Positions 59,346 to 64,000 of a stretch of 64,000 bases of DNA are shown here, piece by piece. A model generated the notes under the pieces. It did not search any database. It was not told the DNA's origin and saw only the letters and a list, made by a program, of their open reading frames with translations. How positions within the stretch are numbered: the first letter of the stretch is position 1; each line of letters starts with the position of its first letter. Position numbers and translations under genes: made by a program. The DNA is from Sphingoaurantiacus capsulatus (GTDB lineage Bacteria; Pseudomonadota; Alphaproteobacteria; Sphingomonadales; Sphingomonadaceae): the NCBI RefSeq assembly GCF_042648405.1, contig NZ_JBHRXV010000001.1, positions 310,001 to 374,000 of the forward strand. The letters are read 5' to 3'.

Positions 59346-60026
59346 ATGGTGTCCCCTCCTCTCCATCCGCGCTGGCTCGCCCGGCCGCGCACCCTGCTGC
59401 TCGCTGCCCCCGAGCACAGCCCCGCCGCCGCCCGCGCCGCGCAACTCGCCGCGCGCTGGCAGGCGGCGGTGGTGCCGCTGCCTGACGATGACCCCGATGC
59501 GATCGCTGCCGAAGTCGCTCGCGCCACCGCCGACCTGATCATCGCCGACGGCCTGTCTCCCGAGATCGAACGCCTCGCCTGCGCCAGCCCCCGCCCGCTG
59601 CTCGCGGTAAAGACCCCGCCCGCCGGCCCGCACCGCAAGCTGCTCGTCGCTGTCGATCATTCGGCGCGCGGCGCCCGGTCGCTCGACCTGCTGCAGGCCT
59701 TCCCCGACGCGGCCATCGAGCTGGTCCACGCCTATCATTTGCCGTTCCGCGATGTCGTCGGCGCCGACCCCGCGCTCCCCGCCGGCCTCGAACACACCCC
59801 CACCCCGCCGCCGCTCGCGCTCCGCGGCTTCCGCGTCGACAACCGCCTTGGCACGCCGGAGAAGCTGCTCGTCGAGGCGGTCACCACCGGCGCCCACGAC
59901 CTCGCGATCGTCGCCACCCACGGCGCGCACGACCTCGGCGTCTCCCTCATCGGCCGCACCGCCGCCGCCCTGCTCGCCGGGCTGCCGTGCGATGTCCTGA
60001 TGGTGCCGACGGCGGACAGGCGCTAG
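59346..60026 (+). CDS. universal stress protein, UspA-like
   Basis: A 226-aa protein (MVSPPLHPRWLARPRTLLLA) with two alpha/beta halves, of which the second has the Usp pattern: KLLVAVDHSARGARSLDLLQ then VATHGAHDLGVSLIGRTAAA and LLAGLPCDVLMVPTADRR. The glycine motif G-x2-G-x9-G is only partly kept (G-A-H-D-L-G-V-S-L-I-G), so ATP binding is uncertain. Single cytosolic protein, often induced under stress. Directly followed by a class B repeat. Confidence 0.85.
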   Translation: MVSPPLHPRWLARPRTLLLAAPEHSPAAARAAQLAARWQAAVVPLPDDDPDAIAAEVARATADLIIADGLSPEIERLACASPRPLLAVKTPPAGPHRKLLVAVDHSARGARSLDLLQAFPDAAIELVHAYHLPFRDVVGADPALPAGLEHTPTPPPLALRGFRVDNRLGTPEKLLVEAVTTGAHDLAIVATHGAHDLGVSLIGRTAAALLAGLPCDVLMVPTADRR

Positions 60027-60147
60027 CCCCTCTCCCTTGAGGGGAGAGGGCGACTCGCGTCAGCGAGCGGGGTGAGGGTGGTCTCAGGACGGAGCCAGCT
60101 CTCCGACCACCCTCTCCCCAACCCCTCTCCCCTCCAGGGAGAGGGGC
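60026..60147. repeat. class B repeat
   Basis: CCCCTCTCCCTTGAGGGGAG through CCTCCAGGGAGAGGGGCT. It separates the UspA gene from the convergent 60084 gene, whose C-terminal codons (EEEPLSLEGRGVGERVVGEL) it encodes. Confidence 0.85.
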
Positions 60148-60683
60148 TCTTCCTCCGGCACCACGCACCGATGCCGCGCCAGCGACGCCTCCAGGTCAAA
60201 CCCCCGCGCCGCGGCGAACTCCACGATCTGAGCGGGCGTTTTGTACATCGTACCCAGCCACCAATCGCCCTTGCCCGTCGGCGCGCAGAACCAGCCGCCG
60301 TTGCGCATCGTGCGCAGGAAGTTCGCGGCTTCGGACAGCAGCGGCGCCGGCACCTCGATGCCGTCCGCCACCACCGCGCGCGGCGGCTTCTTGCGCGTCT
60401 TCATTGCCTTCAGCGCATGGCGGGCGGCGCGTTCGCGGGCGACGAACTCGGCGCGGGCCTTGCGCAGCCGCTCCGCCCCGCGTTCGAGCAGCCAGCGCTT
60501 CACCGTCATCGGCGCGGCGCGGAAGATCACCTCGCAGTCGTCATAGCCGTGCGCGATGTACACCGCGTCGAAATCGGGCGGGCACGCGCGCGGCGGCTTG
60601 GGCGGCGGCGAGGCGCGCTTCGGCTTGGCTTGAGCGGGGGTCGCCGTTAGGTCGTCAGGATCATATTGGGGCGCGGTGGCCAT
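60084..60683 (-). CDS. phage-like DNA-binding/terminase-small-type protein
   Basis: A 199-aa protein from ATG 60683. The middle has a helix-turn-helix-like element FDAVYIAHGYDDCEVIFRAA PMTVKRWLLERG in two parts (recognition helix MTVKRWL), then NGGWFCAPTGKGDWWLGTMY. The order of a DNA-binding helix and a W-rich C-terminal domain recalls small phage proteins near replication genes, perhaps a terminase small subunit. The final 22 residues come from the class B repeat, so the native C-terminus may have been lost. Its ATG lies 2 bp past the upstream stop. Confidence 0.55.
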   Translation of the reverse strand: MATAPQYDPDDLTATPAQAKPKRASPPPKPPRACPPDFDAVYIAHGYDDCEVIFRAAPMTVKRWLLERGAERLRKARAEFVARERAARHALKAMKTRKKPPRAVVADGIEVPAPLLSEAANFLRTMRNGGWFCAPTGKGDWWLGTMYKTPAQIVEFAAARGFDLEASLARHRCVVPEEEPLSLEGRGVGERVVGELAPS

Positions 60684-60685
60684 CG

Positions 60686-61192
60686 TCAGTCTCCAGTCTT
60701 GGTCTTGTTGCTTTGGGGGTTACGTCGGGTGGTCGAGCGCCCCAGCCGCCGCGCGAGCTTCGCCAGCCCGGCCGCGACCTTCGCGCGTTCGTTATCGGTG
60801 ATCGGCCGGCTGCGCGGTGCCGCCCGCCCCGCCTCGCGCGCCAGCCGGTCGAGGCGGTAAAGCCGCCGCTGCCGCTCCCCCATCTCCTCGCGCACCTGCC
60901 CGATCAGCTCGGCGGCGGTCGGCATGAAGCGGCTGCTGAGCGCCGCCCGCCGGCAGGCGAGATCGAGCAAATCGGCGGGCAGATGCGCGAGATCGTCGAT
61001 CAGCAGGTTCATCCGAGCCGCCGCTTCGGCATCGGACAGGCTCGCCGCGACGGGAAAGCGCAGCGCCAGCATCGTCAGCAGCCGCACCCGCACCCCCTCC
61101 TCGGCCGGCGCCAGCGCGGTCGCATAGGCCCGCGCGGCGGCGGCCAGCGGCGCGGCATCCTCGCGCGCCACGGCAGGCGGATAGAAGGCCAC
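60686..61192 (-). CDS. phage replication-associated protein, helicase-loader-like
   Basis: A helical Ala-rich protein. I prefer GTG 61192, which directly follows the upstream stop and has a GGAG site; an upstream ATG at 61378 (start MKHQEIPAARAAVPATRPPS) would extend it by 62 residues with a 185-bp overlap. It contains RMNLLIDDLAHLPADLLDLA and RRAALSSRFMPTAAELIGQV, resembling phage DnaC-like or replication-initiation partners. The C-terminus is basic (RRLGRSTTRRNPQSNKTKTG). Function inferred from position in an early-type operon. Confidence 0.55.
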   Translation of the reverse strand: MAFYPPAVAREDAAPLAAAARAYATALAPAEEGVRVRLLTMLALRFPVAASLSDAEAAARMNLLIDDLAHLPADLLDLACRRAALSSRFMPTAAELIGQVREEMGERQRRLYRLDRLAREAGRAAPRSRPITDNERAKVAAGLAKLARRLGRSTTRRNPQSNKTKTGD

Positions 61193-61193
61193 G

Positions 61194-61964
61194 CTATCCA
61201 GCTCCGCCGGCGTGACGCAGCCGGGCAAGGCCGGCGCGGACCAGCGGGCTGGCGAGGTCGGCAAGCTCTGGCCCGCCGGGGTCGAAGCTGCCGGCAGCTG
61301 CGTCGCTGCCTGCCCCTCGCTCGGGGGCCGCGTTGCCGGCACGGCGGCCCGTGCGGCGGGGATTTCTTGGTGTTTCATCGTCAGCTTTCCGCAGCCAGTT
61401 GCGCCAGGCGGCATCCCAGTCGTGCTTGCGGGCATTGGCGCCCGCCGCGGCGGCCCAGTGATCGCGGAAGCGCGCCAGCTCCCGCTCCAGCCGCCCGGCC
61501 GGCCACAAGGCGACCATGTCGGCCTCGGGCATCGGCAAGGGCGCCGGCTGCCAGCGCGGGATCAGCCGCTCGCCGCGTCCGCGTCGGTTTCGGGTTGGGG
61601 GGTTAAGGGGGGGTGGAGGGGTCTGGGGAGGCGGGGGACCATCGGGGGGAAGGAGGGCGGGACCGTCCGCGCCCGTGTCCGGCGCTGTCGCGGGACGCGG
61701 GGCGTCGGTCGCGGGACACGCCCCACCGGTCGCGCGACCTTCCGGGGACGGCGTGCTCTCGGCGTCGAACGATGCCTCCGCGTCGCCCTCGAACAGATCG
61801 GCCCCGGCCGCCCGCGCGCGCTGCCGCCGCTTGCGGTCCCGCTCCGCCGCCCGCCGCGCCGCATCGGGCGCCCGCGCGGCCTCGACCGCATCGACCGCCA
61901 GCGCGATCGCCTCGGCCGGCGCCCCGGCGGCGGCCAGCGCGCGGATGAGTTCAGCGGTGGTCAT
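61194..61964 (-). CDS. phage replication protein-like, HTH/primosome type
   Basis: A 256-aa protein from ATG 61964 (MTTAELIRALAAAGAPAEAI). The N-terminal 60 residues are a helical pattern with ERDRKRRQRARAAG basic tail, the middle is a Pro/Gly linker (TGADGPALLPPDGPPPPQTP), and the C-terminal part has ELARFRDHWAAAAGANARKH DWDAAWRNWLRKAD in two parts. The motif F-x-x-x-W/H-x-x-A-x-x-x-W is typical of phage replication-initiation proteins. First gene of the minus-strand early cluster, divergent from the repressor. Confidence 0.6.
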   Translation of the reverse strand: MTTAELIRALAAAGAPAEAIALAVDAVEAARAPDAARRAAERDRKRRQRARAAGADLFEGDAEASFDAESTPSPEGRATGGACPATDAPRPATAPDTGADGPALLPPDGPPPPQTPPPPLNPPTRNRRGRGERLIPRWQPAPLPMPEADMVALWPAGRLERELARFRDHWAAAAGANARKHDWDAAWRNWLRKADDETPRNPRRTGRRAGNAAPERGAGSDAAAGSFDPGGPELADLASPLVRAGLARLRHAGGAG

Positions 61965-61970
61965 GCCCCC

Positions 61971-62030
61971 TCTCCCTCGAGAGGAGAGGGAGGGGCCCAG
62001 CCGGAGGCTGGGAGGGTGAGGGTGATCTCC
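61971..62030. repeat. diverged class B / GAGGGAG repeat
   Basis: CCCTCTCCCTCGAGAGGAGA followed by GGCCCAGCCGGAGGCTGGGA and GGGTGAGGGTG. A shorter relative of class B just upstream of the early operon start. Confidence 0.55.
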
Positions 62031-62074
62031 GGACGCAGCACGCCGCCATAAGATCGGCCACCACACCAACCAAC

Positions 62075-62142
62075 CGTCATACCGGCGAAAGCCGGTATCC
62101 AGTCGATGGCCGGTCTGGATACCGGCTTTCGCCGGTATGACG
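62075..62142. repeat. REPIN-like palindromic repeat
   Basis: Standard member with arms GTCATACCGGCGAAAGCCGG and complement. It lies in the intergenic region between the early operon and the repressor gene. Confidence 0.9.
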
Positions 62143-62193
62143 GGTCGATGGGAGCAAGGGCGGCATGAGTCGTCACGCGCCAAAACTGGCCGC

Positions 62194-62224
62194 ATTGGCC
62201 AATCTCTGTCAAGCCAATATGGCT
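62194..62224. promoter_or_regulatory. operator-like dyads upstream of repressor
   Basis: A perfect palindrome ATTGGCCAAT (62194-62203) and AGCCA-ATA-TGGCT (62212-62224) lie in series 48-78 bp before the repressor start. Their spacing and related half-sites (TGGC / GCCA) fit binding by the XRE repressor. Confidence 0.5.
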
Positions 62225-62271
62225 AACTTTTCGCTTTACCGCCTTGGCCGCCCTGGCTATGGAGAGTCGCG

Positions 62272-62880
62272 ATGGACCGCCGCCCACCCAACCGTATCCG
62301 CCAACTCCGCAAGGCCCGCGGCCTGACGCTCGAGCAGCTGGCGGCGCTCGTCCCCAACCCCGACACCGGGGCGGCGACCGACGTCTCCACCATCTCGAAG
62401 CTCGAACTGTCGAAGCGCGCGCTGACCACCGACTGGATGCAGCGCCTCGCCGGCGCGCTCGGCGTCGAGCCCGCGGCGCTGCTCGACTCCGGCGTCGACT
62501 TCACCCCTGTGCGCCGCGTGCCCTTGGTCGGCCGCATCGCCGCCGGCAACTGGCGCGAGGCGATCGAGGATCCGCTGAGCCTCGTCCCCTGCGAAAGCGG
62601 CGGCCCCGCCACCTTCGCGCTGATCGCCGAGGGCGACAGCATGGACAAGCTCGTCCCGCCGGGCGGCCGCATCTACATCGACCCCGACGATTTCGGGCTT
62701 CGCGACGGCAAATATTATGCGGTGATGAAGGACGGCGAGACCACTTTCAAACGCTTCCGCGCCAGCCCCGCCCGGCTCGAACCCTGCTCGACCAACCCCA
62801 TCCACCAGCCGATCGACATCGGCCGCGAGCCCTTTACCGTGATCGGCCGGGTGGTGGGGACGTGGCAGGATTTCGACTAA
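62272..62880 (+). CDS. XRE/S24 LexA-like phage repressor
   Basis: A 202-aa protein from ATG 62272. N-terminal XRE helix-turn-helix: RIRQLRKARGLTLEQLAALV with DVSTISKLELSKRALTTDW. C-terminal S24 peptidase: RRVPLVGRIAAGNWREA (the Ala-Gly scissile site), EGDSMDKLVPPGG (catalytic Ser) and VMKDGETTFKRF (catalytic Lys). It should self-cleave upon RecA activation and release lysogeny. It is the only repressor in the window and suggests the early region belongs to a temperate element. Confidence 0.9.
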   Translation: MDRRPPNRIRQLRKARGLTLEQLAALVPNPDTGAATDVSTISKLELSKRALTTDWMQRLAGALGVEPAALLDSGVDFTPVRRVPLVGRIAAGNWREAIEDPLSLVPCESGGPATFALIAEGDSMDKLVPPGGRIYIDPDDFGLRDGKYYAVMKDGETTFKRFRASPARLEPCSTNPIHQPIDIGREPFTVIGRVVGTWQDFD

Positions 62881-62944
62881 GGCGCCAGCGGGAGGCCGCG
62901 CCGGCCGCTTCCGGTTCAGGTGAAGAGCCCGCTACCCACACACC

Positions 62945-63013
62945 CGTCATACCGGCGAAAGCCGGTATCCAGACCGGCCGCCGAACTGGATACCGGCTTT
63001 CGCCGGCATGACG
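62945..63013. repeat. REPIN-like palindromic repeat
   Basis: Arms GTCATACCGGCGAAAGCCGG and the complement with GGCATGACGG in the last arm. Confidence 0.9.
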
Positions 63014-63043
63014 GATTGGATTGGTGGGCGTGGGGAAAGCACC

Positions 63044-63153
63044 TCCCCTCCCCGAGGGGGGTAAGGGGTGGGCTCACGAAGCGGCGGCTGGCCCGATGGC
63101 TACGGCTCGCCCCAACACCCACCCCTTACCCTCCCCTTCGGGGAGGGGAGGTT
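63044..63153. repeat. palindromic repeat, CCCCTCCCC class (copy 2)
   Basis: Arms CTCCCCTCCCCGAGGGGGGT and ACCCCTTACCCTCCCCTTCG; second member of the class at 59146. Together with the previous repeat it fills the gap between repressor and the next gene. Confidence 0.75.
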
Positions 63154-63193
63154 TCCGGCGCCGCGATCAACGATCAGCGGCCGATCGGCCCCC

Positions 63194-63616
63194 TCACCAC
63201 TTCGCCGGTTCCTTCACCACCCGCTGCCGCGCCGGCGTGGACCGCGGCAGCAATGCCGGCGCCGCCTCCACCGCAGCCACCGTCCGCGCCCTGCGCCGCC
63301 GCGCGATCAGCAGCGGCGGGGTGGCGGCGCCGAGCAGCAGGCTCGCCACCATCGCAACGTCGTGAATCCCGAGCACCCGCCACACCAGCGGCCCCGCCGA
63401 CCAGCGGCCGGTGCGCTCGACATGATAGGCGGCGGCCAGGGTCAGCGGCACCGCCACCAGCCCGCACGCCACCGCGTTCGCGATGAGCGCGAACTTCACC
63501 AGCTCGCGCAGGCGCGGGAAGCGTCGGCGCGGCGGGACGGAGGAGGACGCCCCGGCGGGCGCGGCCTGCAGCATGAGCACAGCATATGCCTGCTTGCCGC
63601 GCAACAAAAGTGACAT
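63194..63616 (-). CDS. hypothetical membrane protein (140 aa)
   Basis: A 140-aa frame from ATG 63616 (an ATG at 63574 is another possible start). Two hydrophobic segments, FALIANAVACGLVAVPLTLA and LGIHDVAMVASLLLGAATPP, with a basic loop and tail (RRRRARTVAAVEAAPALLPR). Not a recognised family. It lies next to the repressor but runs convergently, so it is not clearly part of the phage region. Confidence 0.55.
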   Translation of the reverse strand: MSLLLRGKQAYAVLMLQAAPAGASSSVPPRRRFPRLRELVKFALIANAVACGLVAVPLTLAAAYHVERTGRWSAGPLVWRVLGIHDVAMVASLLLGAATPPLLIARRRRARTVAAVEAAPALLPRSTPARQRVVKEPAKW

Positions 63617-63705
63617 GATTCCGCTGACCTGTCAGCCGGTTAGTCGCAGGATTCGGCCCCGCGCCGGCGGCGCGCGAGCCCCGCCGATCGCCGCGGTGCC
63701 CGCCC

Positions 63706-63936
63706 CTACGGCCAGACCGGCGCCACCCAGGTCAGCGGCTGCAGGAACACCCGGCCATATTCGAGGCAGACCGACGCCTCCCCCGCCTCGACCGCGTCCT
63801 GCAGCGCGGCCTCGCGGGTCGGGCGCAGCGGCCCCCAAGGCCGCTGCCCGACCATGAACACCCAGCCCACCGGCGCGCGCTCGCCGCGCAGGGAGCGCAG
63901 GCGGCGATTGACGGCGGCAGGGCGGAAATCGGGCAT
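63706..63936 (-). CDS. small hypothetical protein (76 aa), SOS-box downstream
   Basis: A 76-aa protein (MPDFRPAAVNRRLRSLRGER) with GWVFMVGQRPWGPLRPTREA and ending FLQPLTWVAPVWP; compact with Trp residues, no motif known to me. It starts 21 bp downstream of a GTTC-N7-GTTC element, so it may be DNA-damage induced, although the box could equally serve a gene to the right of the window. No strong ribosome site. Confidence 0.5.
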   Translation of the reverse strand: MPDFRPAAVNRRLRSLRGERAPVGWVFMVGQRPWGPLRPTREAALQDAVEAGEASVCLEYGRVFLQPLTWVAPVWP

Positions 63937-63956
63937 GAGTCGGCTTTCGGAAAGGA

Positions 63957-63971
63957 GAACATAAACAGAAC
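63957..63971. promoter_or_regulatory. LexA (SOS) box, GTTC-N7-GTTC
   Basis: On the minus strand GTTC TGTTTAT GTTC, matching the alphaproteobacterial LexA consensus exactly. Located between the 76-aa gene and the right end of the window, where an SOS gene such as an error-prone polymerase operon would be plausible but is not visible. Confidence 0.6.
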
Positions 63972-64000
63972 ATGGTGGCGGTGCGAGTCAATCGCCGATC

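Overview
The window is high-GC DNA from an alphaproteobacterium, most likely Sphingomonas or a close relative. This rests on the gene content: a TorF-type porin, PEP-CTERM and HAF-repeat proteins, a DUF2236/MpaB oxygenase beside a TetR regulator, and a SigJ-type sigma factor beside a carboxymuconolactone-decarboxylase protein. It also rests on the abundant CCGGCGAAAGCCGG palindromic repeats. No sequence search was possible, so family names come from recognised motifs.

Layout. (1) 1-1541: the 3'-truncated dicarboxylate symporter gene dctA and a 42-codon ORF. (2) 1582-27362, minus strand: a siphovirus-type morphogenesis and lysis cassette transcribed right to left. The order is TerL, [EamA transporter and DUF1801 insertion], DUF1073 portal, small structural protein, 1174-aa spike, two small proteins, DUF2213 protease/scaffold, decoration protein, DUF2184 capsid, DUF4054 and connector proteins, HK97-gp10, tail terminator, [PemK-type toxin-antitoxin], tail tube, tail assembly chaperone with an A-AAA-AAA frameshift site, [three CGE-motif secreted proteins], tape measure, [plus-strand cargo gene], distal tail proteins, tail peptidase, tip protein, then lysis genes. 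Seven intergenic spots carry the same bipartite motif, GAACCTACC then 18 nt then a CTA-type hexamer, which looks like a dedicated late promoter. No integrase is visible.

(3) 27.4-49.5 kb: chromosomal genes. They include a candidate small RNA with an anti-Shine-Dalgarno terminator loop, TetR/MpaB, two GGDEF-EAL proteins, a periplasmic methyltransferase-like protein, DUF2171, DUF6624, a PEP-CTERM protein, an M28 peptidase, a HisKA_2-type sensor kinase, SigJ plus CMD, a frameshifted GIY-YIG gene, TorF, and an MFS/AraC pair. (4) 49.9-56.1 kb: four HAF-repeat PEP-CTERM proteins and one further PEP-CTERM protein in tandem. A three-copy palindrome and a duplicated leader sequence lie between them. 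(5) 56.5-60.0 kb: a three-gene operon with a phosphotransferase, then a UspA protein. (6) 60.1-62.9 kb: a phage-like early region with two replication-type genes, a small DNA-binding-like protein and a divergent XRE/S24 LexA-like repressor, 33 kb away from the structural cassette. (7) 63.2-64 kb: a membrane protein and a 76-aa protein behind a GTTC-N7-GTTC SOS box.

The phage genes form a nearly complete head, tail and lysis set split from its apparent regulatory region. Between the blocks, at least eleven REPIN-like elements and several roughly 120-bp repeats occupy most intergenic gaps, and the latter supply the stop codons of some genes.
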